Shown here: one piece after another, positions 8,611 through 15,596 of the stretch
How positions within the stretch are numbered: the stretch's first letter is position 1
Layout: each line of letters begins with the position of its first letter
Made by a program: the position numbers and the translations under genes
Notes under the pieces: model-generated
Databases searched by the model: none
What the model saw: only the letters and a program-made list of their open reading frames with translations
Told to the model about the DNA's origin: nothing
Assembly (NCBI RefSeq): GCF_900454025.1
Contig: NZ_UGQM01000001.1
Span: forward strand, 2,852,001-2,916,000
Origin: Mycolicibacterium gilvum
Lineage (GTDB): Bacteria; Actinomycetota; Actinomycetes; Mycobacteriales; Mycobacteriaceae
DNA length: 64,000 nt
Reading direction: 5' to 3'

Positions 8611-9338
8611 GCGACGAACTCGTTCTACCTACCGCTGACGCCGAGCGTCTGGACCGCCGAATCCGTTTGTTGACCAACAGCATCGGTGACAGTCTGTCGA
8701 AGCTGTACGACCTGATCGAGCAGGCCAAGGCAGGCCAGATCCATCTGGCACTCGGGTATGCGTCGTGGACTGCCTACGTCGCCGATGCCTGCAGAATCAA
8801 CGTGAAGATCGGACGCGAGCAGCGCCGCAAGATCGTCGGGTGGCTATCCGGTGAGGGAATGTCGCAACGGGCTATTGCCGATGTCGTCGGATCGAGCGTC
8901 GCCACCGTGAACGCCGATCTAGGTGTTCAGAATCGAACACCTGAACCGCGGCCAGACGACCTCGTCAATGAAGACGTTGTTGATCCGCAAGAGATCGAAC
9001 ACGGACTGAACCTGCTTGTCGATGACGGTCTGATGTCAGCGGCGGACGCTGAACAGATCGCTCGCGGTGTCGCTGAGATTAAGTCGACCGGCTGCGACGG
9101 CAAGCAGTACCCGGCTCGGCGTCAACCCGATGTCACACCGCGACGTCGACCAATTGCAGACGAGTTCAGCCACGAGATTCTGAAGTGGCATCCGCGAGTT
9201 GACCGTATCGCCAAGCTCGCAGCCGATGATCGGGTTGCCCGCAATGTCGATGCGCTCGCCGGGTATCGCAATGACCTGATTCGGTTCCGCGACACTATCG
9301 ACGCCGCTATCGACCAGCTCGGGGCGGTGACCGCATGA
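8607..9338 (+). CDS. Phage helix-turn-helix protein
   Basis: The product is a 243-residue, probably cytoplasmic, DNA-binding protein. The region GEGMSQRAIADVVGSSVATVNADL near residues 80-103 is a clear helix-turn-helix of the ParB/sigma-like type. The N-terminal part (RRIRLLTNSIGDSLSKLYDLIEQAKAG) is helical. A Lys/Arg-rich linker is followed by a helical C-terminus. Such proteins occur in mycobacterial prophages upstream of replication genes, and a regulatory or initiation role is likely but not shown. The GTG start overlaps the previous stop by 4 bases, and the following gene overlaps by ATGA. Confidence 0.75.
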   Translation: MSDELVLPTADAERLDRRIRLLTNSIGDSLSKLYDLIEQAKAGQIHLALGYASWTAYVADACRINVKIGREQRRKIVGWLSGEGMSQRAIADVVGSSVATVNADLGVQNRTPEPRPDDLVNEDVVDPQEIEHGLNLLVDDGLMSAADAEQIARGVAEIKSTGCDGKQYPARRQPDVTPRRRPIADEFSHEILKWHPRVDRIAKLAADDRVARNVDALAGYRNDLIRFRDTIDAAIDQLGAVTA

Positions 9339-9685
9339 CGTACGAGTCTGCATCGCAACAGGTGTCGTGGTCCGACGTGCACGCGTTCGTGTTGCCGAAG
9401 CTCAAGAAGGCCGGCGACTGGCCGATGGCCGGATCGCCGGAATGGTGTCTGCTTGACGACCATCATCCGGTGAAGTGGGCTGCGGTTTTGGACGCGGGCC
9501 AGCACTGGATTCTGCGGGTCGAAGGCTGGCAGACAGCGGATTGTGACGCATCGGCGGCGATCTCGGCGGGTGCGGATTGGGCCGCGACTTCCCGCCTGGT
9601 GACTCAACACAATTCCTATTTCGCAGCACGTCCGTGGACCGCGCGTCAGACATTTCTCCCGAAGGTTGGGGGGTGGCTGCAATGA
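9335..9685 (+). CDS. DUF2742-type phage protein
   Basis: The product has 116 residues. The pattern SQQVSWSDVHAFVLPKL, WPMAGSPEWCLLDD, KWAAVLDAGQHWILRVE matches my memory of DUF2742, a family described from phiRv1 and phiRv2-type prophages; its function is unknown. It is coupled on both sides by ATGA overlaps and lies directly before the DUF3631 protein, so it may belong to the replication module. Confidence 0.75.
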   Translation: MTYESASQQVSWSDVHAFVLPKLKKAGDWPMAGSPEWCLLDDHHPVKWAAVLDAGQHWILRVEGWQTADCDASAAISAGADWAATSRLVTQHNSYFAARPWTARQTFLPKVGGWLQ

Positions 9686-11043
9686 CCGTCGACCGTTCCG
9701 ACGAGCTTGTTGAGTGGTACGCCGAGGACAACCCTGATGGCGCCCAGCTCCTCGATGACGTCGAGGCATGGTTCCGAAGGTTCATCTGCGTGACAGATGA
9801 TGGAGACTTGGCGCTGCTCGCGGTATGGACTGTCCACACCCACCTTGTGACAGAGTTGCGGACAACGCCACGGCTGCAACTGGATTCGACAGTTCCCGAG
9901 TCTGGCAAGACGACAGTGCTGGACCATCTATACCGGTTGTGTTGGCGGGCAATCTTGGTCGCCAGCCCGCCGTCGCCTGCCCTGATACCTCGGCTCTTGG
10001 ACCAGGAAATCCGAACCGTCGAAATCGACGAGGTTGACCGGGTGCTGCGCCCGGACGGCCCTGCCACGCCGGATCTGTTGTCCATCATCAATAGCGGCTA
10101 TCGGCTCGGCGCCACCCGACCCGCGCTGGTACCTGTGAAAGGAGGGGGCTGGGAAGCCAAAGAGATGTCGACCTTCGGGCCCGTCGTGCTATCCGGCAAC
10201 GCGCCGAATCTGCCAGATGACACCCGCTCACGGATCATTCGCATCTTGCTGATGCCCGACTACGGCAATGTCACCGAGGATTCGGACTGGGAGCTGATCG
10301 AGGATGAGGCTCAGCGGCTCCATGACCGTATCGCCGCGTTCGCCGATGCGGTGCGGGAACTGGTAGCGGGCCTGGCAGTGGAGCTGCCCGATGGTTGCGT
10401 ACGCCGCGCGAAAGAGAAGTGGCGCCCACTCAAGCGTGTCGCGGTCGCTGCTGGTGGAGACTGGCCCGCCGTGGTCGACAGCCTTATCAAGCGAGGACTC
10501 GCCGAAGACCAGGCCGAGCGCGACGCGGGGCTACGCGCACTGCCGCCCGGCATGGTGCTGCTCGCTGACCTCCGCAAGGTCTGGCCGGACCGCGATGACC
10601 TCGTGCCCACCGGCGAGTTGATCAATTTGCTGGTGCAACACAACCCCGACTACTGGGGTCCATCGAGCCCGTACGGCAAGTCGATCACGCCGACCCGGTT
10701 GGGCAAGTTGTTGACCCAAGCAGCCAAGGTCACGTCTCAGCGTCCTGGTGGACGTGGCCCGCGTGGCTACCTGCGCAAACAGCTCACCCCGGTATGGGAG
10801 CGTCTGCGCTTGCAAAGCTCAGACACACCCCCCGGTGCGCCCGGTGCACCCGGTTATCTTGGCGAACCCGGTGCGGAGATGCACCGGGATAACCGGGATA
10901 ACCAACTGCACCGGGTTGAACCGGGTGCCCCACCGAAGCCAATTCCGCCACCGATCATCACCGGCCCCGGCCGCTGCACCGAATGCGGCTTCCACATCCA
11001 AACCCAAGGGCACCGCGACGGCTGCCCGGCAGGTGTCCAATGA
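9682..11043 (+). CDS. DUF3631 replication protein (primase/helicase-like ATPase)
   Basis: The product has 453 residues. The N-terminal two thirds match the DUF3631 ATPase of mycobacterial prophages (phiRv1 Rv1582c type). A degenerate Walker A is visible at STVPESGKTTVLD and a Walker B at VEIDEVDRV, followed by the sensor-like VVLSGNAPNLPDDTRSRIIR. The C-terminus has a Gly/Pro-rich linker and a last zinc motif (CTECGFHIQTQGHRDGC). The role is probably unwinding or priming for element replication. The DNA encoding the linker carries a large inverted repeat. The ATG start overlaps DUF2742 by 4 bases; an upstream in-frame extension was rejected for that reason. Confidence 0.85.
   Translation: MTVDRSDELVEWYAEDNPDGAQLLDDVEAWFRRFICVTDDGDLALLAVWTVHTHLVTELRTTPRLQLDSTVPESGKTTVLDHLYRLCWRAILVASPPSPALIPRLLDQEIRTVEIDEVDRVLRPDGPATPDLLSIINSGYRLGATRPALVPVKGGGWEAKEMSTFGPVVLSGNAPNLPDDTRSRIIRILLMPDYGNVTEDSDWELIEDEAQRLHDRIAAFADAVRELVAGLAVELPDGCVRRAKEKWRPLKRVAVAAGGDWPAVVDSLIKRGLAEDQAERDAGLRALPPGMVLLADLRKVWPDRDDLVPTGELINLLVQHNPDYWGPSSPYGKSITPTRLGKLLTQAAKVTSQRPGGRGPRGYLRKQLTPVWERLRLQSSDTPPGAPGAPGYLGEPGAEMHRDNRDNQLHRVEPGAPPKPIPPPIITGPGRCTECGFHIQTQGHRDGCPAGVQ
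10840..10915. repeat. Inverted and direct repeats in the DUF3631 linker
   Basis: The 19-base arms at 10840-10858 and 10897-10915 match at 16 of 19 positions when one is inverted, so they can form a cruciform with a 38-base spacer. Extra copies of CCCGGTGC and ATAACCGGG repeat within and around them (10831-10927). The translated linker is Gly/Pro-rich and poorly constrained. An iteron-like origin is possible; simple linker repetition is the alternative. Confidence 0.55.
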
Positions 11044-11315
11044 GCGCCGCACATGACTGGTGGATGAGCCTGTCGCAGCAGGAGCGCGACCACCTCAACG
11101 ACATCGCGCAGAAAGTTCCGCTGGATCTTCTCGTCTACCCGTACTGGGACGCCGAGGCTGCCGCCGAGATCCTGGCATGGCTGCAACTGGAGAACGACAT
11201 CCTGCAAGCACATGGCGACTGGCTGTCGCGCACCAAAGCCAGATTCGAGCGCAACGGCTGGCCCTGGACTACCGGAGAACTCATGCGACGAGCACACCTA
11301 TGGGAGCACGAATGA
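11040..11315 (+). CDS. Small phage protein, function unknown
   Basis: The product has 91 residues and is mostly alpha-helical, rich in Trp and acidic residues (MSLSQQERDHLNDIAQKV, YWDAEAAAEILAWLQLEND, RRAHLWEHE). It has no recognised motif. ATGA overlaps couple it to DUF3631 upstream and to the WhiB-like gene downstream. It is probably part of the same polycistronic unit. Confidence 0.65.
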   Translation: MSAAHDWWMSLSQQERDHLNDIAQKVPLDLLVYPYWDAEAAAEILAWLQLENDILQAHGDWLSRTKARFERNGWPWTTGELMRRAHLWEHE

Positions 11316-11599
11316 GCCATCACCCGGCCGACTTGTTCGCCGCGCTGCTCGGCGCGCCGTCGCTACCCGGCGCCCGCTGCCGAGGCAAGCCGCACCTGTT
11401 CGACGAGGCTGCCGCCGATGAATCCGACGACGTTGTTACCCAACGCCACTCGCAGGCACTCGGATTGTGCCGCCTGTGCCCGGCGCTCGCGTCCTGCGAA
11501 ACGTGGTTCGACGGCTTGCCGAAGGCCAAGCGTCCACCCGGTGTGGTCGCGGGCAGGCTCAACCCCCAAAAGGCAGGAAGGCCAAGGAAAACCGCATGA
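11312..11599 (+). CDS. WhiB-family iron-sulfur regulator encoded by the element
   Basis: The product has 95 residues with the four cysteines of the Wbl family: Cys23, then Cys53, Cys56 and Cys62 in CRLCPALASC, as needed for a [4Fe-4S] cluster. The usual GVWGG turn is altered to PGVVAGR, followed by a basic tail (KAGRPRKTA) that could contact DNA. WhiB-like proteins from mycobacteriophages such as TM4 can interfere with host WhiB2, so control of host division or of sigma-A-dependent transcription is a reasonable inference. It overlaps both neighbours by 4 bases. Confidence 0.85.
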   Translation: MSHHPADLFAALLGAPSLPGARCRGKPHLFDEAAADESDDVVTQRHSQALGLCRLCPALASCETWFDGLPKAKRPPGVVAGRLNPQKAGRPRKTA

Positions 11600-11784
11600 A
11601 CCACCCCGACGATTCCTTCAAGACAACACGTACGCCCACCCGCCGCCGCACCACACGCCTATGCCTGCTCTGCCAGAAATGGGCCACAAGACACCCCAGC
11701 GGCCTATGTCGGGAATGCCGACCAGTCGCCGGGGACGCAGTAACCCAATTCAGCGCCACAATTGAAAGGAACACCACGCCATGA
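11596..11784 (+). CDS. Small zinc-ribbon phage protein
   Basis: The product has 62 residues with two CxxC pairs (CLLCQKWATRHPSGLCREC) in the middle, preceded by a basic Thr/Arg-rich N-terminus. This is a compact zinc ribbon; binding to DNA or RNA polymerase is possible but unproven. The ATG overlaps the WhiB-like stop, and the stop overlaps the next ATG. Confidence 0.65.
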   Translation: MNHPDDSFKTTRTPTRRRTTRLCLLCQKWATRHPSGLCRECRPVAGDAVTQFSATIERNTTP

Positions 11785-12017
11785 GCGAAGAACACGACCT
11801 GTCCGAGGGATTCCCTGAATACCAACGGCCACCCAGAGACATCGTCCCCCACACCCCGGACCCGGACGCTCCACCATTGCCGACCGGCCCCGGCCACACC
11901 GTCACCGTCACCGAATTTGACGAGAACGGCGTCACCTCCACCGAATCCGAAGCGTTCATCACCCGCGCCATCACCAACCTCGACGACCTCTACCGAAGGA
12001 ACGACACCGATGACTGA
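11781..12017 (+). CDS. Small acidic phage protein, function unknown
   Basis: The product has 78 residues, is acidic and Pro-rich in the middle (PPRDIVPHTPDPDAPPLP), with a beta-like segment (HTVTVTEFDENGVTSTE) and an acidic C-terminus. It overlaps the preceding gene by 4 bases and the scaffold-like gene by 8 bases. No motif is recognised. Confidence 0.6.
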   Translation: MSEEHDLSEGFPEYQRPPRDIVPHTPDPDAPPLPTGPGHTVTVTEFDENGVTSTESEAFITRAITNLDDLYRRNDTDD

Positions 12018-12489
12018 CAACACCCCCGAAACCCCCGACACCACCACCCCCGAGGAATCCACCCCCGAGGGCACCGACACGGAAACCGCGACGGAGGAGC
12101 CCGACCAGGACTCCACCGACGCCACCCCCGACGCCGTCAAAGAAGCCCGAAAGTACCGGCGCCGAGCACAAACCGCCGAAGCCGAACGCGACACCCTCAA
12201 AGCCCGACTCGAGATCCTGCAACGCGGCGAAGTCGAACGCCTCGTCGCCGACCGCCTCGCCGACCCCGCCGACGTCTGGCGCGACGGAGCCACCCTCGAC
12301 ACCCTCCTCGACGACGACGGCAACATCGACCCGAAGCGGGTGGACGAGCTGACCAAGGGGCTCTTGGCCGCGCACGCACACTGGGGAATAACCCGACACA
12401 AGCCGGCAGGTTTCCAATCCGGCGCTGCTGCACAAACATTCCCGCGCCGCGATTCATTCACAGCAGCATTCGCCCCGAAGGAACGCTAA
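12010..12489 (+). CDS. Capsid scaffold-like protein
   Basis: The product has 159 residues. The first 40 residues are almost only Thr, Pro, Glu and Asp. Then comes a predicted coiled coil (EARKYRRRAQTAEAERDTLK and following) and a basic C-terminus. This composition and the position directly upstream of the capsid gene are typical of scaffolding proteins of HK97-type phages, including short Actinobacteria phage scaffolds. No protease is encoded next to it. The assignment is by shape and context only. Confidence 0.65.
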   Translation: MTDNTPETPDTTTPEESTPEGTDTETATEEPDQDSTDATPDAVKEARKYRRRAQTAEAERDTLKARLEILQRGEVERLVADRLADPADVWRDGATLDTLLDDDGNIDPKRVDELTKGLLAAHAHWGITRHKPAGFQSGAAAQTFPRRDSFTAAFAPKER

Positions 12490-12495
12490 ACTGAT

Positions 12496-12539
12496 GGTGC
12501 GCTCGGGCATCCGGGCCGGGAGCCCACCCCGAGCGCACC
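12496..12539 (+). promoter_or_regulatory. Hairpin in the leader of the capsid gene
   Basis: A perfect 12-bp inverted repeat, GGTGCGCTCGGG at 12496-12507 and its complement at 12528-12539, begins 7 bases after the scaffold stop. There is no T-run. It lies in a 160-base gap before the capsid gene, in an operon otherwise made of overlapping genes, and may adjust capsid expression or stabilise the mRNA end. Confidence 0.55.
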
Positions 12540-12649
12540 GTCACCCCAGCGGGGGAACCAGGCGCAGCCTAGCAGGCCGCCAGGACAACCAATCCTCCAT
12601 CGCAGCAACCTGTTTCGCGGGTGCTGCCAACACTGGGAAGTGACACACA

Positions 12650-13498
12650 ATGGCAATGGAAACAACCACCACCAGCGCCTACGCTTGGCGCCCCGACGAC
12701 ACCACTTTCGTCCCCGGCGACGTCGTGCCCGAAGCGCTGATCTTGCGCACCAGCACCGTCGCAGGCAGCATCGAAGGTGACAAGCCGTCCCTGCACGTCG
12801 CCTTTGTCTCCGACGACGCCGCCGAGTTCGTCGCCGAGGGAAGCCCCCAGGACGACGCAGACCCGACGCTGGCAGAGGTCCTGGTACATACCGCCAAGAT
12901 CTCCCAGATCGTCCCCCTGAGTAACGAACAGTGGCGACAGGAGGGCACCGCCTCGCAGATTGCGCAGTCAGTCTCGCGTGCCATCGTCAAGCGCGCCGAT
13001 CAGGCATACCTCGCCCAGGTCGCACCCACCCCGCCCGCGGTCCATCCGCCCGCCGGCCTCATCAACATCGACGGCCTAACCGAAGGCAACGACCTCGTCG
13101 GGGATCTCGACTCCCTCGTCGATCTCATCGCCGAACTCGAAGCCGAAGGCTCCACGCCTTCGCACATCATCGTCGACCCGCTCGGCTGGGCATCGATCCG
13201 CAAATTCAAAACCGGCGCCTCCTATAACTCCAGCCTCTTGGGCGCAGGCACCACCGACGCCGTCCCCATGCTGCTCTCGCTGCCCGTCCTCGTGAACCGC
13301 TGGGCACCGGCCTTCTCCGGCATCGTCGTCGACCGCAGCGCCGTCGTCTCCGCAGTCGGACCCGTCAAGGTCGCCACCAGTGAGCACGCCCTGTTCCGGC
13401 AGGACGGCATCCTCGTGCGCGCTAACTGGCGCATCGGCTGGAATGTCGTCCGCCCCGAACGCTGCGGCACCTTCGGAATCGTCCAGCCGGGCAGCTAA
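12650..13498 (+). CDS. HK97-type major capsid protein
   Basis: The product has 282 residues. Features of HK97-fold capsid proteins are present: an N-terminal arm, the mid-protein VPLSNEQWRQ ... IAQSVSRAIVKRADQAYL spine helix, an IIVDPLGWASIRKFKTGASYNSSLLG segment, then LPVLVNRWAP and the C-terminal DGILVRANWRIGWNVVRPERCGTFGIV, as in many mycobacteriophage capsids. It is preceded by a structured leader and followed by a terminator-like hairpin, so it can be expressed as a separate unit. It is the strongest evidence that the element can make, or redirect, capsids. Confidence 0.88.
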   Translation: MAMETTTTSAYAWRPDDTTFVPGDVVPEALILRTSTVAGSIEGDKPSLHVAFVSDDAAEFVAEGSPQDDADPTLAEVLVHTAKISQIVPLSNEQWRQEGTASQIAQSVSRAIVKRADQAYLAQVAPTPPAVHPPAGLINIDGLTEGNDLVGDLDSLVDLIAELEAEGSTPSHIIVDPLGWASIRKFKTGASYNSSLLGAGTTDAVPMLLSLPVLVNRWAPAFSGIVVDRSAVVSAVGPVKVATSEHALFRQDGILVRANWRIGWNVVRPERCGTFGIVQPGS

Positions 13499-13558
13499 CA
13501 CCAACGTGGGCGCGCGCCGCAGGTGCCTCCTTCACCCAGCGAGCAGCGCACCCGCAAC

Positions 13559-13600
13559 GCCTGCGGTCCCGGGTTTACATGGCGGCTCGGGACCGCAGGC
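13559..13600 (+). terminator. Terminator-like hairpin after the capsid gene
   Basis: A perfect 13-bp inverted repeat (GCCTGCGGTCCCG at 13559-13571 with its complement at 13588-13600) has a 16-base loop and no T-run. Mycobacterial terminators often lack a T-run. It sits 60 bases after the capsid stop and 21 bases before the next ATG. Confidence 0.6.
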
Positions 13601-13621
13601 AACCACCACCGAGGACACCGA

Positions 13622-13807
13622 ATGACCAGAGCCACCGACAAAGCCAACCGCCGCGCCAACCGACAATGGCGCGCCGAAATCCTCGCCCGCGACAACTTCC
13701 GATGCCAAATCGGCAAACCCGGCTGCGCGACCATCGGCAACCACATCCACCCACGCAGACACGTCGCCGCCTGCCAGTCCTGCCTCAACAACCCGAGGGC
13801 CGCGTGA
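13622..13807 (+). CDS. Shortened HNH-type endonuclease-like protein
   Basis: The product has 61 residues. The sequence ILARDNFRCQIGKPGC, then NHIHPRRH and ACQSCLNN follows the HNH order of phage packaging-associated nucleases (zinc cysteines plus a central histidine). The loop between the histidine strand and the last CxxC is much shorter than usual, and the C-terminal helix is missing. It may be inactive or a minimal HNH domain. HNH genes typically lie next to terminase genes, as here. Confidence 0.55.
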   Translation: MTRATDKANRRANRQWRAEILARDNFRCQIGKPGCATIGNHIHPRRHVAACQSCLNNPRAA

Positions 13808-13941
13808 CCCACCCGGGGAGGGGCCTCGACGAATCCCTCGATCCAAGCCCGGTTGACATAGTGGCTGCCTGTCTCCGCAATGCGCGCCAATCCCAGGGCT
13901 GGGCGACCCAAAACCCGATTCCACCAGCAATTTTGGCTTGA
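13804..13941 (+). CDS. Very small phage protein
   Basis: A 45-codon frame starts at GTG 13804, overlaps the HNH stop by 4 bases and ends 14 bases before the next ATG. The peptide contains DIVAACLRNARQSQGWATQ. No family is recognised. The coupling of start and stop supports it. A TTGACA hexamer at 13853-13858 might also be part of a promoter for the next gene. Confidence 0.4.
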   Translation: MTHPGRGLDESLDPSPVDIVAACLRNARQSQGWATQNPIPPAILA

Positions 13942-13955
13942 AAGGGCTATCCGAA

Positions 13956-14315
13956 ATGACCCCGAAATTGACCGCCGGACGCCGGTTGCGTCAGGACATG
14001 GATGCGGCGCTGAAACGCGCCGGGGAGGACATCGGCCAGACCCTTGAGTGGGCCGAGACCGAGGACATGATGCTGGCGCGGGCAGCAGGATGTGCTGACC
14101 GGGCCGAGGAACTCCAGAAGGCGTATGACACCGAGCTGGCCGGGCAAGGTCGGGCCACTGTGCTGACGCGGTTGTCGGCCGAGATCCGCGCTCTGGACAA
14201 GCAGGCGGTGGATCTGGTGCGTACTGTGCATGTTGGCGTGGGCGTGCCGAAATCTGTGACTCATCAGAAGGCGGCGCGCAGCCGGTGGGACCGCCAGCCC
14301 GGTCGGGGTGCGTGA
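13956..14315 (+). CDS. Small-terminase-like phage protein
   Basis: The product has 119 residues from ATG 13956, with AAAGGG upstream; an in-frame TTG at 13938 would add six residues. The central region (LEWAETEDMMLARAAGCADR, then LSAEIRALDKQAVDLV) and the basic tail (HQKAARSRWDRQ) match the pattern of small terminase subunits in mycobacterial prophages, the DNA-recognition part of the packaging motor. No large terminase is encoded, so it would have to work with one from a helper phage. The match is from memory. Confidence 0.6.
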   Translation: MTPKLTAGRRLRQDMDAALKRAGEDIGQTLEWAETEDMMLARAAGCADRAEELQKAYDTELAGQGRATVLTRLSAEIRALDKQAVDLVRTVHVGVGVPKSVTHQKAARSRWDRQPGRGA

Positions 14316-14728
14316 TGGCTCGGATCGCGGCTGTGGTCGCCGCGCAGTATTCCGGGCTGTATGAGTGGCTGCGGGAGCGGGAAGAGGCCCGGGTGGTCCG
14401 CTGGGCGCGCAATGACGGCACCCCGTTCCCGTACCCGAAGCATCGGACGGAGGCGTTCCGCGCCGGGGAGCCTGTGCAGGTGCCGGGGTGGATGCTGCCG
14501 CGCCAGGTCCGCCAGAGCGCCGAGTACCTGAAGCATCATCGGCGGGTGTCTTCGTCGGGTGTGACGGTGTGGATCGCGCAGACCGCGACGGTGTTCCCGG
14601 ATAACCGGGTGGTGTACCGGCCCCGCACGGCGCGGGAGCTGCTCGACGACCACGGGATGCTCAACGGCGAAGACGCCCATCCCGAGTGGGGACGTTACTT
14701 GCGATCCCTGACGCCGAGCGACGGTTAG
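14315..14728 (+). CDS. Phage protein of unknown function
   Basis: The product has 137 residues, starting at ATG 14315 which overlaps the preceding stop by one base (TGATG). It is basic and aromatic (QYSGLYEWLREREEARVVRWARND) with a beta-rich centre (RRVSSSGVTVWIAQTATVFPDNRVVY). No family is recognised. It is the last rightward gene, and its stop overlaps tail-to-tail with the small leftward gene at 14725. Confidence 0.65.
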   Translation: MARIAAVVAAQYSGLYEWLREREEARVVRWARNDGTPFPYPKHRTEAFRAGEPVQVPGWMLPRQVRQSAEYLKHHRRVSSSGVTVWIAQTATVFPDNRVVYRPRTARELLDDHGMLNGEDAHPEWGRYLRSLTPSDG

Positions 14729-14844
14729 CGGCTGACCATTTCCACGTAGGCGGCGACGATCGCGGGGAGACGGAACTTTTCGGTGTGGTTGTCTTGTACG
14801 ACAGCCACGATAAGCCCGTCGGCTGTGCCGTCACCGGCGCTCAT
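14725..14844 (-). CDS. 39-residue phage protein, last gene of the leftward operon
   Basis: This short gene was found by its ATGA overlap with the gene at 14841. The product starts [20 protein letters not shown] and ends AAYVEMVSR. No family is known. It is coupled to its upstream neighbour and convergent with the rightward operon, overlapping it by 4 bases. Confidence 0.5.
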
Positions 14845-15083
14845 CGGTCACCCTTGCCGACGAGAGTTAAGCGCGTCGGCCGCTCACGCAGCGCTAGGAC
14901 TCGGGCATGGGCAGGAGTGAGCGTTGCGATAACCGCCATCATCTCGTCGGTAGAGAGGTCGTCCGGGCTGACACGGTTCAATATCGCCTTCAGTAGCCAC
15001 ACCACATGTGCCCGGACGCCGTCGTCGTCTGCGGACACCGTTGCTATTACGGGGCGGTCCGAGCCCCCGTCGCGGTCACTCAT
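14841..15083 (-). CDS. Small phage protein, third gene of the leftward operon
   Basis: The product has 80 residues. The segment [29 protein letters not shown] resembles [22 protein letters not shown] of its upstream neighbour, so the two look like distant paralogues. It is predicted helical and soluble. ATGA overlaps join it to both neighbours. Function unknown. Confidence 0.6.
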
Positions 15084-15292
15084 CGCTTGCCATCCCTTAC
15101 AACGCTGAGTGCTACCACACGACAGCCGACACGCGCTTGTCGGCGCTCGTTGACTGTCCGCAGGATGGCGACGAGGGCGGCGAGGTCCCCGCCGGTCAGG
15201 TCGTCGTAGCGGAGGGTTGTCAGCATGGCGTTCGCTTCGTGCGCCAGGTCGAGACGGGCAAGCGCGAACACGTCATCGGCTTGGGCGCTCAT
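15080..15292 (-). CDS. Small phage protein, second gene of the leftward operon
   Basis: The product has 70 residues from the ATG at 15292, chosen because it overlaps the preceding stop (ATGA); an upstream in-frame ATG at 15304 is the alternative. It is acidic and helical at the N-terminus ([20 protein letters not shown]), with the [15 protein letters not shown] segment shared with the next gene and a basic C-terminus. Function unknown. Confidence 0.6.
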
Positions 15293-15540
15293 CGCTGTAC
15301 CCACCCGTCGACCTCGGCGGCGGCTACGAGCAGCGCAGAGGCAAGCTCTCGCGCCTGGTCGGAGTTCAACGGCAAATCGTGGTCAATCTGATCGAGGATG
15401 ATGCCTGAGTCTGCTGTGTGCACGATGGCCGGGTGGTCGGTGATCCGGTGGACCGCCGAGCAGTAGCGGGTGTGGCGGCCTATACCTCCGCAGCAGGTGC
15501 GGGCCGCGGAATCGACGGGGTAGGGGTTGGTGACGGTCAT
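15289..15540 (-). CDS. Small phage protein, first gene of the leftward operon
   Basis: The product has 83 residues from ATG 15540; a TTG five codons upstream is possible. It has a CCGG...YC cluster near the N-terminus that could bind metal, and a C-terminal LNSDQARELASALLVAAAE helix of a kind common in mycobacterial prophage proteins. It lies nearest to the right junction and heads a four-gene leftward unit. Confidence 0.6.
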   Translation of the reverse strand: MTVTNPYPVDSAARTCCGGIGRHTRYCSAVHRITDHPAIVHTADSGIILDQIDHDLPLNSDQARELASALLVAAAEVDGWVQR

Positions 15541-15596
15541 GGCTGGGTTGTCCAATCCGGTAGTGGTGTCATTACCGGGCGGCCACCTTTAGAAAC

